A stretch of 64,000 nt of DNA from Magnetospirillum sp. (lineage in GTDB: Bacteria; Pseudomonadota; Alphaproteobacteria; CACIAM-22H2), in the NCBI GenBank assembly GCA_027532905.1, contig JAPZUA010000002.1, positions 62,001 through 126,000 on the forward strand. The letters are read 5' to 3'. Under the pieces are notes generated by a model. It saw nothing but the letters and a program-made list of their open reading frames with translations, ran no database searches and was not told where the DNA came from. Below are positions 18,519 to 27,290 of this stretch, piece after piece. The number at the start of each line of letters is the position of its first letter. Position 1 is the stretch's first letter. A program made the translations under genes and the position numbers.

Positions 18519-19727
18519 ATGATAAAGCTGAGCAATGCGCCGAGCGGCCGCCATTTTCTGCAGATCCCGGGGCCGACCAACGTACCTGACCGCATCTTGC
18601 GCGCGATCGACAACCCGACGATCGACCATCGCGGACCGGAATTCGGCGTGCTCGGCCGCAAGGTGCTCTCGGGCCTGAAGGGCATTTTCAAGACGCAGCA
18701 TCCCGTCATCATCTATCCGGCGTCCGGCACGGGTGCGTGGGAAGCGGCGATCGTCAACACGCTGTCGCCCGGCGACAAGGTGCTGATGTTCGAGACCGGC
18801 CATTTCGCAACGCTGTGGCGCAAGATCGCCGAGCGCATGGGGCTCGTCGTTGAGTTCGTGCCCGGCGATTGGCGGCATGGCGTCGATTTCGCCGTCGTCG
18901 AAGAAAAGCTCGCCGCCGACAAGAGCCATGCCTTCAAGGCCGTGATGGTCGTGCACAACGAAACCTCGACCGGCTGCACCACGCGCGTGGGCGAAGTGCG
19001 CAAGGCGATGGACCGCGCCAAACATCCGGCCTTGCTGCTGGTCGACACGATTTCGTCGATGGGCTCGCTCGACTATCGCCACGACGAATGGGGCGTGGAC
19101 GTGACGGTTGCGGGTTCGCAGAAGGGGCTCATGTTGCCGCCGGGTCTGTCCTTCAACGCCGTGTCGCCTAAAGCGCTGGCCGCGTCCAAAACGGCGAAGA
19201 TGCCGCGCGCCTTCTGGAACTGGGACGAGATGCTGGCCGCGAACGCCACCGGCTATTTCCCCTATACGCCGGCCACGAATATGCTTTACGGCCTCGCCGA
19301 AGCGATCGACATGCTGAACGAGGAAGGGCTCGACAACGTCTTCGCGCGCCACGACCGCCATGCGGAAGCCACGCGCCGTGCCGCGCGCGCCTGGGGCCTC
19401 GAGATCTTGTGCCTCGAGCCCAAGGAATATTCGAGCGCGCTCACGGCATTGCTGATGCCTGAAGGGCACGATGCCGACCGTTTCCGCAAGTTGACGCTCG
19501 AAGCGTTCGACATGTCGCTGGGGGCGGGGCTTGCGAAGGTTGCGGGTAAGGTGTTCCGCATCGGCCATCTCGGGAGCTTCAACGATCTTACGCTGATGGG
19601 CACGCTCGCAGGCGTGGAGATGGGGCTTGAGATCGCGGGTGTGCCGCATCGCAAGGGCGGCGTTGCCGCAGCCATGGCGTATCTGGCCGACTGCGCGGCG
19701 AAGCCGGCTGCCAAGGCGGCGCAATAG
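18519..19727 (+). CDS. sgaA: Serine-glyoxylate aminotransferase (class V)
   Basis: A protein of 402 residues of the class V PLP aminotransferase fold (IPGPTNVPDRILRA at the N terminus, YPASGTGAWEAA for phosphate binding). The PLP lysine is K202 in AGSQKGLMLPPGLSF, and NETSTG and DTISSMGS match the serine-glyoxylate/alanine-glyoxylate subgroup. It converts L-serine and glyoxylate to hydroxypyruvate and glycine, a step of the serine cycle and of glyoxylate assimilation. AGGAGGG lies 8 nt before ATG 18519. Position opposite the GntR gene, across shared operators, implies control by glyoxylate-related metabolites. Confidence 0.9.
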   Translation: MIKLSNAPSGRHFLQIPGPTNVPDRILRAIDNPTIDHRGPEFGVLGRKVLSGLKGIFKTQHPVIIYPASGTGAWEAAIVNTLSPGDKVLMFETGHFATLWRKIAERMGLVVEFVPGDWRHGVDFAVVEEKLAADKSHAFKAVMVVHNETSTGCTTRVGEVRKAMDRAKHPALLLVDTISSMGSLDYRHDEWGVDVTVAGSQKGLMLPPGLSFNAVSPKALAASKTAKMPRAFWNWDEMLAANATGYFPYTPATNMLYGLAEAIDMLNEEGLDNVFARHDRHAEATRRAARAWGLEILCLEPKEYSSALTALLMPEGHDADRFRKLTLEAFDMSLGAGLAKVAGKVFRIGHLGSFNDLTLMGTLAGVEMGLEIAGVPHRKGGVAAAMAYLADCAAKPAAKAAQ

Positions 19728-19738
19728 GCATTTCGGCG

Positions 19739-20110
19739 ATGGACGACGACACCATCGACCGGCCGGCCTTTGCGCAGTTGCTCGGCGAGGTCGGCCCCGA
19801 AGTGATGGCGCGACTTCTCGCGGCCTTCGCTCGCGAAGCGAACGCGCGCATCGCGCGCTTCGCCGAATTGTCGGAAGCAAGCAGCCCGCTTGGCGGAGGC
19901 AGCGAATTGCATCGCGAGGTGCATTCGCTCAAGAGTGCGGCGGCCAGTTTCGGTGCGGCAGCCCTCGCCAAACGTGCCGGCGCGCTCGAAACGGCCGTGG
20001 AAACGCGGCAATACGACCACGATCCAGCCGCTGCCGCCGATCTTGCGGCGCTTTTTGGTCGGTTTTCAGACGCCGTGGCCGCACATCGCCACGCACTGGA
20101 AACGCCGTAG
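19739..20110 (+). CDS. Hpt-domain phosphotransfer protein
   Basis: A protein of 123 residues that is a single histidine phosphotransfer domain. HSLKSAAASFGA carries the phosphorylatable His (about residue 63) in the usual HxLKGxxxxxG context, with GAA in place of the more common G. It has no kinase or receiver domain and would relay phosphate between a hybrid kinase and a response regulator. It starts 11 bp after the aminotransferase stop, but a functional link is not obvious. Confidence 0.8.
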   Translation: MDDDTIDRPAFAQLLGEVGPEVMARLLAAFAREANARIARFAELSEASSPLGGGSELHREVHSLKSAAASFGAAALAKRAGALETAVETRQYDHDPAAAADLAALFGRFSDAVAAHRHALETP

Positions 20111-20184
20111 CGCATCGGCCCGAACGTTGGCGCGATTTGCGGCGGGCGTGCTGCGCTTGGGGCGCCTTTGAGTCGTGGCTGGTC

Positions 20185-20982
20185 CTATCGGCGGGTACGG
20201 CGATCTGGGCCCGGTTCGTGTGGCCGCATCGCGGAAACCGCGAAGCGCTGGGGTGCGAGCAACCGCAGCCGATCCCCGATTTTTGCGCCGTGCATCCCCC
20301 ACAAATACACCGCCAGTGTCGAATGGCGCGCGAAACCCGAGAAGCCGACTTCCTCGAGATCCTCGTGCAGACGTTCGGCCGTGAGCCCGCGCGCATATGG
20401 GACCTGCGACAGGATGCGTTTGTGCAGATCGGGATCGGCGCCGGCCTGGCCTTGTTTGCCGTCGAGCATGTTCGCGAGCCCGCGCAGCAAGCGCGTGCGC
20501 GGCGTTTCGCTCACCCAATCGCCGTCGATGACGAGCAGGCGTGCGCCCGGCTTCAGCACGCGGTGGATCGCGGCATAGGCGGCGGTCGGATCTGTGAGGG
20601 TCCAGGCGAGGTGGCGGGTGACGACGCCGTCGAAAGACGCCGGCGCCAGCGTCTCGAGACGTTCGGCATCGCCCAGCATGCCCTTCCAGCTTCGCCCCCG
20701 CAGTTTCGACTCGGCACGCGCCAGCATCGGTTCGGCGAAATCCACGCCGGTCACTGCCGCGCCCAAATCGAGCAGCATTCGGCTGATCTCGCCCGTTCCG
20801 CAGGCGAGATCGAGCACGTTCCGGCCCGCGACATCGCCCAGGCCGTTGGATATCAGGCGGCGCCACGCGCGGGCTTCGGCGCCGTCCGCGATGCGATGGC
20901 CGCGCGAATCGTCGAACGTTTCGGCGCGCCCCGACCAGTAAGAACGGATCTCTTCTTTCAGCGTCCAGTTCGATGCTTTCAC
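20185..20982 (-). CDS. Class I SAM-dependent methyltransferase, last gene of the iron-ABC operon
   Basis: A protein of 265 residues. VLDLACGTGEISRMLLDLGA is SAM motif I, VTGVDFAEPMLARAE holds the acidic motif II residue, and FDGVVTRHLAWTL is motif III, as in UbiE/Methyltransf_11 enzymes. The start is GTG 20982, which overlaps the ATPase stop as GTGA, so it is translated together with the transporter. Methylation of an imported or exported siderophore or metallophore is plausible from context, but the sequence gives no substrate. Confidence 0.82.
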   Translation of the reverse strand: MKASNWTLKEEIRSYWSGRAETFDDSRGHRIADGAEARAWRRLISNGLGDVAGRNVLDLACGTGEISRMLLDLGAAVTGVDFAEPMLARAESKLRGRSWKGMLGDAERLETLAPASFDGVVTRHLAWTLTDPTAAYAAIHRVLKPGARLLVIDGDWVSETPRTRLLRGLANMLDGKQGQAGADPDLHKRILSQVPYARGLTAERLHEDLEEVGFSGFARHSTLAVYLWGMHGAKIGDRLRLLAPQRFAVSAMRPHEPGPDRRTRR

Positions 20983-21752
20983 GGCAAGCTTGCCTCTATG
21001 TGAAGGGCGCCCGATAGCGACCGCGTTGCGGCGATTGCGACGCCGTAGGCGGCCCCGCATGCGGGGTCGGAAAACACCTCGTCGGGCGATCCGTCGGCGA
21101 CGATCGCACCGCGCGACAGCAGAATCACCCGGTCGGCATGGCGCGCGGCCAGTGCCAGATCGTGCATCGCGACGGCGACCGTTATTCCATCGCGCGTCGC
21201 CGCCTCGCGCAGCAGGCGTAGCGCCTCCAGCTGATTGCGCAGATCGAGGGCGCTGGTCGGCTCGTCCAATAGAAGGACAGGGGCGGCGCGGACCAGACCT
21301 TGCGCGAGCGCCACCAGTTGCTGCTGGCCACCGCTCAGGTCGCAGACCAGGCGTTCGGAAAGTTCCGCCGTTCCGGCGCGCGCCAGCGTTTCGGCGACGG
21401 CAAGACGGATTTTGCGCGGCGCCTCGGCGGGTGCCGCGGCACGCGCTGCGACATGCACGGCGTCGTAGACCGAAAGCCGCGCGTTGGTCGCGTATGTCTG
21501 CGGCACGTAGCGCACGTACTGCGCGCGCTGGCGCAGGCGGAACGCTTCGATGCGTGTGCCGTCGACCGCGACGGTGCCGCGTACGATCGGCACAATGCCT
21601 GCGATGGCGCGCATCAAGGTCGACTTGCCGGCCGCGTTGGGGCCGACGAGTGCCGTGACGGTGCCGGGCAGCAGCGGTGCAGCACCGACGCCGCGCAGGA
21701 CGCTGCGCGTCCCGTAATCGACGGCGAGATCGCTGAAATGGAGCCCCTTCAT
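20979..21752 (-). CDS. Iron-complex ABC transporter ATPase (FecE/FhuC-like)
   Basis: A protein of 257 residues with Walker A GPNAAGKST, the FepC-type PQTYATNARLSVYDAV Q-loop region, signature LSGGQQQ, Walker B VLLLDEPTSALD and switch His (AMHDLALAARHADR). This is the family that energises uptake of ferric siderophores, haem or cobalamin. ATGA overlap with the permease stop, and GTGA overlap with the methyltransferase start, show a tightly coupled operon. Confidence 0.92.
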   Translation of the reverse strand: MKGLHFSDLAVDYGTRSVLRGVGAAPLLPGTVTALVGPNAAGKSTLMRAIAGIVPIVRGTVAVDGTRIEAFRLRQRAQYVRYVPQTYATNARLSVYDAVHVAARAAAPAEAPRKIRLAVAETLARAGTAELSERLVCDLSGGQQQLVALAQGLVRAAPVLLLDEPTSALDLRNQLEALRLLREAATRDGITVAVAMHDLALAARHADRVILLSRGAIVADGSPDEVFSDPACGAAYGVAIAATRSLSGALHIEASLP

Positions 21753-22807
21753 CGTCCCGCACTCCGTCTGCTGCCGATGATCGACAGGAAAACCGGCACG
21801 CCGACAAGCGCCGTCACGATGCCGATCGGATAGATGACGCCGGGTGTGATCGATTTGGCCGCGATCGACGCCGCGGAAAGAAGAGCTGCCCCGCAGACGG
21901 CCGAAAGCGGGGCGAACCAGCGCTGGTCCTCGCCGACCGCAAGGCGCGCAATGTGCGGGCCCACCAGCCCGATGAATCCGATCACGCCGGCATAGGATAC
22001 CGAAGTCGCCGACAACACGGCGACCAGCAGCAGCGTCTCGAGGCGCAGGCGGCGCGGATCGACCCCCAGACTCGCGGCGCGGTCGTCGCCGAAGCGCATT
22101 GCGGTGAGTGCCCAGCGCCGTCGCCACATCACGCCGCCCACTGCGGCCAGAATGGCGAAACCCGCCGCCAGACGTTCGGGCGTCGCGCGCTGCAGGGAGC
22201 CCATCATCCAGAATACGATCTGCACGAGCTGCGTTTCCGAGGCGCGGTACTGCAGCATCGCCAGCAGCGCGTTGAAGGCGAACATCAGTGCTATGCCGAA
22301 GAGAATCATCGTTTCGGACGTGGCCCCGCGCGCGACGCTGAAGAAGAAGACGAGCAGAGCGGCCCCGAAGGCGAAGACGAACGCGTTCGCGGAGACGAGA
22401 AACGGTCCCGTACCCGGGATCAGCGAAAGTCCCGTCACGATCGCGATGGAGGCGCCCACACCGGCAGCGGACGACACGCCCAGCGTGAAGGGATCTGCCA
22501 GTGGATTGTCGAGGATCGTCTGCATCTGCGCGCCGGCGAGGCCCAGCATCGCGCCCAGCAGACACGCCTGCAGGGCAACCGGCAGGCGGATGTCCCACAC
22601 GATCACGCCGAGGCGAATGTCGACCTCGCTGGGGTTCGCCAAAGCGCGCAGCACGTCGCGCAAGGCGATATCCCCTGGCCCGGTGCCGAGATCGACGAGA
22701 ACGAGGAGGACGGCAACGGCCGCAGCACCGAAGAGAATGCGGCCCTTGCGGCGTTCGGCGGCGGCGATGCGCGTTTCGGCGAGAAGTGGCTGTGCGGCCA
22801 AGCTCAT
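21749..22807 (-). CDS. Iron-complex ABC transporter permease (FecCD family)
   Basis: A protein of 352 residues with about nine to ten hydrophobic segments and the FecCD hallmark stretches (LGLAGAQMQTILDNPLADPF, then LGVSSAAGVGA, and VIGFIGLVGPHIARL near residue 280). It forms the membrane channel of a type II importer for ferric chelates or corrinoids. Its ATG overlaps the binding-protein stop (ATGA). Confidence 0.92.
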   Translation of the reverse strand: MSLAAQPLLAETRIAAAERRKGRILFGAAAVAVLLVLVDLGTGPGDIALRDVLRALANPSEVDIRLGVIVWDIRLPVALQACLLGAMLGLAGAQMQTILDNPLADPFTLGVSSAAGVGASIAIVTGLSLIPGTGPFLVSANAFVFAFGAALLVFFFSVARGATSETMILFGIALMFAFNALLAMLQYRASETQLVQIVFWMMGSLQRATPERLAAGFAILAAVGGVMWRRRWALTAMRFGDDRAASLGVDPRRLRLETLLLVAVLSATSVSYAGVIGFIGLVGPHIARLAVGEDQRWFAPLSAVCGAALLSAASIAAKSITPGVIYPIGIVTALVGVPVFLSIIGSRRSAGR

Positions 22808-23961
22808 GCGAGCTGCGCCCAGAACACACCCGACAGCGGAATCGGTGAGAAGCGCGCGTGATATTCCTGCCAGACCGCGTCTGGATCGAGCCCCGCAAAC
22901 TGTTCGGGATAGAGCCACTTCGCGAAGACCTGCATGGCCACCAGATGTGCCGGGCTCGTGTAGAACTGGTGGTAGATCGAATAGAAGCGCTTCGATCTGA
23001 CCGCGCGCAGGGCCGACCAGCCCGGCCGTTCCGCAAGCGCTTTCAAGGCCGCCTGCACCTGTGCTTGCGTGGTTTCGTAGCCGAACGGCACGCCGCTTGA
23101 GCCCGGGGTGCTCTCGCTCCAGTCGGCACCCGTGCCAATGATCGCTTCCGGATCGAGCGTGAGGATCGCTTCGGGACTTGCCGTGCCGCCGATGCCGGGG
23201 AATCGGGCTGCCCCCCAGTTGATGCCGCCTGCATCCTGCAGCGTTACGCCCAGATTGGCGTTGCCGAACGTCATGCAGCAATTGTTTGGGTCGAAGCCGG
23301 CAGCGCGCTCCATGAACACGGTCGTGCGCTTGTTGGCCGGAATGTTCCAGACCGCCGACGAAACGCGCCTTGTCTCGCGCAGGTAGAAGCGGTTGAACGC
23401 CGCCGCTTCGCCATCGAGCCCCAGCAGCGCTCCCATGATTTCGATGCTCGGCTGCGTGTTCTGGGCAAGCGCTTCGCGAAGATCGACGACTGCCGCCGGA
23501 ATGCCCGCGCGCTGAAGCTTGTCGAAAGTGCCGGCCTGGACCTGGCGCTGATAGGCGGACAGCGGAAACAGGACGAGATCCGGATTCACGGCGATCGCGC
23601 GTTCGACGCTGAAGTCGGAGTTCACGGCCGAGCCGAAGCGGGGCACCTTGTCGCCCGACGGATGCTTGGTGCGGTACTGGCGATAGGTGCCGGGGTCGAA
23701 CAGGGCCATATCGTCGCCCCAGCCGACCAGGCGTTCGAAAGGCTTCGCGGGCTGAAGCACCGAAAAACCGTACATCAACCGACCTTCGCCGAGGATGATT
23801 CGGCGCGCGGGCGCTTTCAGACTGACTGTGCGTCCGGCGATATCCACGACTTCGACGCCCGTGGACGCGATCGCCGGTGCCGCCAAAAGCGCTGTGCCTG
23901 CTGCTGCCCCACCCAAAAAGCGCCGACGGCCGAAAGAAGCCACCATTTGCGTACGTGCCAT
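22804..23961 (-). CDS. Iron-complex ABC transporter substrate-binding protein, Tat signal
   Basis: A protein of 385 residues. The N terminus MARTQMVASFGRRRFLGGAA ends in a twin-arginine motif (GRRRFLGG), then a hydrophobic run and the ALLAAPAIAS cleavage region, so it is probably exported folded by Tat. The body is a periplasmic binding protein of the FecB/BtuF type (VEVVDIAGRTVSLKAPARRI at the start of the mature domain). It is the first gene of the operon and lies directly downstream of a Fur-box-like site. No outer-membrane receptor gene is adjacent. The ligand is unknown; ferric siderophore or haem is most likely. Confidence 0.88.
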   Translation of the reverse strand: MARTQMVASFGRRRFLGGAAAGTALLAAPAIASTGVEVVDIAGRTVSLKAPARRIILGEGRLMYGFSVLQPAKPFERLVGWGDDMALFDPGTYRQYRTKHPSGDKVPRFGSAVNSDFSVERAIAVNPDLVLFPLSAYQRQVQAGTFDKLQRAGIPAAVVDLREALAQNTQPSIEIMGALLGLDGEAAAFNRFYLRETRRVSSAVWNIPANKRTTVFMERAAGFDPNNCCMTFGNANLGVTLQDAGGINWGAARFPGIGGTASPEAILTLDPEAIIGTGADWSESTPGSSGVPFGYETTQAQVQAALKALAERPGWSALRAVRSKRFYSIYHQFYTSPAHLVAMQVFAKWLYPEQFAGLDPDAVWQEYHARFSPIPLSGVFWAQLA

Positions 23962-23982
23962 TTTAATCGCCCCCACCAAATC

Positions 23983-24001
23983 GATAATGATAATCATTCT
24001 C
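23983..24001. promoter_or_regulatory. Fur box upstream of the iron-ABC operon
   Basis: GATAATGATAATCATTCTC differs from the classical 19-bp Fur box at a single position by eye. A second AT-rich ATGAGAATGAG stretch follows at 24009-24021 and may extend the site. It lies about 22 bp before the binding-protein start, where a bound repressor would block transcription. A Fur or Mur/Irr-type iron repressor is implied. Confidence 0.85.
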
Positions 24002-24138
24002 ATATAATAATGAGAATGAGAGTCAATATCAAAATTTCAGTGCGTCTGTTTCGATCAGGGTTCTCGATCTGGGTCGCGGCAAGAATTGATATATCGACTG
24101 CGGCTTTCCCAATGCATCGCAATGCTGCGAAGGCCGCT

Positions 24139-24603
24139 CTAAAGATCTCTGCGATAGACGATAAAGCCGTAATGCTTGGCCACGCGGTCGTAGAGCCGAC
24201 GTGCCGTCGCGTTGCCGGCTTGCGTCTGCCAATAGACGCGCGCGCTGTCGTGCGCTTTTGCATGCGTGTAGACGGCTTCGATCAGCGCTCGCCCGATGCC
24301 ACGGCCGCGCTGGTCGGGGGCCGCGAACAGATCCTGCAGATAGCAGACCATGCCCTGCATCGTCGTGTTGCGGTGGTAGATGAGGTGCGCCAAGCCCACG
24401 AGCTTGGCGCCGTCTTCGGCGACGAGTGCGTGCATGGGCTCGGCTGGATCGAGAAAGCGCTCGAACGTGGTCGCCGTCATTTCGGGCGCGATCGCGCTCG
24501 GCCCGACGCGTTCGTAGAACGCATTGTAGCCGTCCCACAGCGTGCTCCATTGCGCGCGGTCTTCGGCGCGCAACGCACGGACGATTGGGGCAGCCGCGCT
24601 CAA
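24139..24603 (-). CDS. GNAT-family N-acetyltransferase
   Basis: A protein of about 154 residues with the GNAT core: VGLAHLIYHRN for strands 3-4, LFAAPDQRGRGIGRALIEAVY with the acetyl-CoA pyrophosphate loop (QRGRGIG), and the C-terminal NATARRLYDRVAKHYGFIVY. The substrate is unknown. TTG 24603 overlaps the hpt stop as TTGA and places the domain at its usual distance from the N terminus; ATG 24636 is an alternative that would extend 11 residues into the hpt gene. Confidence 0.8.
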   Translation of the reverse strand: MSAAAPIVRALRAEDRAQWSTLWDGYNAFYERVGPSAIAPEMTATTFERFLDPAEPMHALVAEDGAKLVGLAHLIYHRNTTMQGMVCYLQDLFAAPDQRGRGIGRALIEAVYTHAKAHDSARVYWQTQAGNATARRLYDRVAKHYGFIVYRRDL

Positions 24604-25127
24604 TCGACGGCCGCGAGATCCGGCAGGCCGCGCCATTGCTGGGCATGGTCGAGGCCGTAGCCGACGACGAAGCGGTCCGGGATCGTGAAAGCCACAAAAT
24701 CGGCCTGAAGCGGGATCACGCGACGCGTGGGCTTGTCGGCGAACACGGCGACCTTGACCGGATTGCCGCCGAGCCCTTCGAGCAGCGATTTGGCGAAACT
24801 CAATGTGCGTCCGGAATCGAGAATGTCGTCGATCAGGAGCACGGGCTGACCACGCAGATTTTCGGGCAGCGTGCCGAGGACCCGCACCTGGCCCGAGCTT
24901 GTGGTGGCGTCGCCGTAGCTTTTGAGATTCACGAACTCGACGCGCGGATGCACGTTGCGCTTGGCGAGTGCCCGCATGAGGTCGGCCGTGAACACGAACG
25001 CGCCGTTGAGGATCGAGATAATCGTGAACTCGGCCGGGATCGCAACCGCAATCTCGCCGGCCAGGGCTTCGACGCGGTCGGCAATTTCGGCGGCGGAATG
25101 GAGCGTTTCGCGCGGAGCAAGGGCCAT
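24600..25127 (-). CDS. hpt: Hypoxanthine(-guanine) phosphoribosyltransferase
   Basis: A protein of 175 residues. The PRPP-binding motif is VLLIDDILDSGRTL, preceded by ILNGAFVFTADLMRAL (PPi loop) and followed by PDRFVVGYGLDHAQQWRGLP, the HPRT C-terminal hood. It salvages hypoxanthine and guanine to IMP and GMP in the cytosol. ATG 25127 is used because it gives the typical start; upstream there is only TTG. It is the first gene of a two-gene unit with the GNAT gene and is divergent from arnT. Confidence 0.9.
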   Translation of the reverse strand: MALAPRETLHSAAEIADRVEALAGEIAVAIPAEFTIISILNGAFVFTADLMRALAKRNVHPRVEFVNLKSYGDATTSSGQVRVLGTLPENLRGQPVLLIDDILDSGRTLSFAKSLLEGLGGNPVKVAVFADKPTRRVIPLQADFVAFTIPDRFVVGYGLDHAQQWRGLPDLAAVD

Positions 25128-25189
25128 GGGTTTAGAAACTACCAAGAAAAGGGTTGCTGCAAAGGGATCGGGCCGCTAAGCCCAACCCC

Positions 25190-26905
25190 ATGTTCGCCCA
25201 TCCGACCGAGCCTGCGCAAGCGCGCCGCCTGTGGTTTGCCGATCTCGTCGTTCTGGCGGTGGTCCTCGGCGCGTTTTTGCTCGCGTTCTTGGGTGCAAGG
25301 CCGCTCGGCGTGCCCAGCGAAGCGCGCTATGCCGAACTCGGCCGCGAAATCGCGGCGACCGGCGACTGGATCACGCCGCGCATCAATGGCGTCAAATATT
25401 TCTTCAAGCCGCCGCTATTCTACTGGATCCAGGCGGTCTCGATCCATGCGCTCGGCCTCTCGGAATTCGCGCTACGCCTCGCGACCGCTTTGTTCGCATT
25501 GGGCGGCTGCCTGCTTGCCTATGTCGGCGGGCGCGCCCTGTTCGACCGGCCCACGGGCCTGCTTGCCGCGGTCGTGCTTGGCACAATGCTGCTGTGGTTC
25601 GCACTCGGGCGCATCGTCCTGCTCGACGTGCCGGTCGGCGTATTCCTGAGCTTGAGCCTGCTTGCCTTCATGCTGGCCGTGCAAGCGGCCCCCGAGAGCC
25701 GGGCACGCAAAGTTTGGCTCTACACGATGTATGCGGCGGCTGCCGCCGCGACGATGACCAAGGGCCTCATCGGCATCGTGCTGCCGGCCTTGGTGATCGG
25801 CCTGTGGATCGTGCTGACCTGGAACTGGCGCCTGCTCTTGCAGGTGCGCTTGCTCTCCGGACTCGCACTGTTTTTGGCGCTCACGGTGCCGTGGCATGTC
25901 GCTGTCGGCGTGCAGTCGCCGGAATTCTGGCATTTCTATTTCATCCGCGAGCATCTCGAGCGTTTCACCACGACCGTGCATGGCCGCTATCAGCCGTGGT
26001 GGTTCTTCGTGCCGATCATCATCGTCGGCAGCTTTCCGTGGCTCGGTTTTCTCGGCCAAGCGCTCGTGCGCAATCTGCGCGATTCGGCCGTGGCGGGTCC
26101 GCATCGCGCGGTGGAGCTTTATCTCGCACTTTGGTTCTGGGCGATCCTGCTGTTCTTCTCGATTTCGGATTCGAAGCTGATCCCTTACGTGACGCCGATC
26201 ATGGTGCCGCTTGCGATCCTGATCGCGCGCTATGTGGGACCGGCTTTGCAAGCACCTGTGCCCGGCTTTGGTTTGCGCGCAGGCCTGTGGATGCTGGTGG
26301 GCTTTGCCGCCCTCGTCGCGGTGGCAGCCCTTGCCGTCGGCGTTGCGGGCCCGCAGCTGGCGAGCGGCGACCTCGCGCAAGACCTTGCTTCGGCGCGGCC
26401 CTATATGGGTTGGCTGTGCGCAGGGGCGGGGGCAACCGCAGCCGCGATGACGTTTGCGTTGCTGCGCGGCAAACGCGCACTTGCCTTAAGCCTGTCGGTG
26501 GCGGCGGCCGCCGTGCTTTATCTCGGCGTCGATACGACGATGGCCGACCATCAGCCGCGCTCGATCAAGCCGATCGCGGAAGTCTTGCGCGAAGTGGCGC
26601 AGCCCGAGGACGAGATCGTCGCCTACCGCACCTATACGCAGGACCTGCCGGTCTATCTCGGGCGCCGCATCGCCTCGATGGGCTGGTCGGGCGAACTCGA
26701 TTTCGGCCGAGCGGCCGAGCCTGCGACGCAAGCGTGGATGTTCGACGACGAATCCGAATTGTGGCGCCGCTGGAATAGTGCGCGCACGGTCTATATGGTC
26801 GTGCCGCTGCCATTCGAGGCGACGGTGCGCGCGAGTGCGGGCGAACGCTATGTCGAACTTTTGCGCACGCGGCGCCATCTTCTCGTCGTCAATCGCATAC
26901 CCTGA
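25190..26905 (+). CDS. arnT: ArnT-like undecaprenyl phosphate-Ara4N:lipid A transferase
   Basis: A protein of 571 residues, a GT-C fold PMT-2 glycosyltransferase with about a dozen hydrophobic helices and a soluble C-terminal domain. The first periplasmic loop holds VPSEARYAELGREIAATGDW and NGVKYFFKPPLFYW, the acidic catalytic region of ArnT/PMT proteins. It would transfer 4-amino-4-deoxy-L-arabinose from its lipid carrier to lipid A on the periplasmic side, giving polymyxin resistance. It opens an arn operon, unlike the enterobacterial order where arnT is fifth. ATG 25190 is chosen; a TTG at 25154 is possible. Confidence 0.82.
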   Translation: MFAHPTEPAQARRLWFADLVVLAVVLGAFLLAFLGARPLGVPSEARYAELGREIAATGDWITPRINGVKYFFKPPLFYWIQAVSIHALGLSEFALRLATALFALGGCLLAYVGGRALFDRPTGLLAAVVLGTMLLWFALGRIVLLDVPVGVFLSLSLLAFMLAVQAAPESRARKVWLYTMYAAAAAATMTKGLIGIVLPALVIGLWIVLTWNWRLLLQVRLLSGLALFLALTVPWHVAVGVQSPEFWHFYFIREHLERFTTTVHGRYQPWWFFVPIIIVGSFPWLGFLGQALVRNLRDSAVAGPHRAVELYLALWFWAILLFFSISDSKLIPYVTPIMVPLAILIARYVGPALQAPVPGFGLRAGLWMLVGFAALVAVAALAVGVAGPQLASGDLAQDLASARPYMGWLCAGAGATAAAMTFALLRGKRALALSLSVAAAAVLYLGVDTTMADHQPRSIKPIAEVLREVAQPEDEIVAYRTYTQDLPVYLGRRIASMGWSGELDFGRAAEPATQAWMFDDESELWRRWNSARTVYMVVPLPFEATVRASAGERYVELLRTRRHLLVVNRIP

Positions 26906-26917
26906 TCGGGAGGGACG

Positions 26918-27286
26918 ATGCTTCAGTACATGCCCCTCATCCTGGCCGGCGTGCTGCTCAATGCGGGCGCGCAGCTGGCGCTCAAGCAAGGCATGAATCA
27001 GATCGGCCGGTTCGAATTCGCCTGGGCAAATCTGCTGCCGATCGGCCTGCAGGTCGGTCTCAACCCGTTCGTCGCACTCGGCCTGTTCTGCTACGTGGTC
27101 AGCGTCGGGCTGTGGCTGCTCGTGCTAAGCCGTGTCGAGGTCGGGCTTGCTTATCCGATGCTGTCGATCGGCTACGTGGTCAACGCGCTCGCCGCGTGGT
27201 GGCTGTTCGGCGAGGATTTGACGGCGACGCGCATCGCAGGCATCGTCGTGATCTGCTTTGGCGTTTGGCTTTTGTCGCGTGCTTGA
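26918..27286 (+). CDS. arnE: ArnE-like SMR-family flippase subunit
   Basis: A protein of 122 residues with four hydrophobic helices of the EmrE type (LILAGVLLNAGAQLALKQGM, then a helix ending VVSVGLWLLVLSRVEVGLAY). The family flips undecaprenyl-phosphate-Ara4N across the inner membrane as an ArnE/ArnF pair. Only one subunit gene is present here. GGGAGGG lies 12 bp upstream, and the gene's stop overlaps the region before arnC. Confidence 0.82.
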   Translation: MLQYMPLILAGVLLNAGAQLALKQGMNQIGRFEFAWANLLPIGLQVGLNPFVALGLFCYVVSVGLWLLVLSRVEVGLAYPMLSIGYVVNALAAWWLFGEDLTATRIAGIVVICFGVWLLSRA

Positions 27287-27290
27287 ACCA

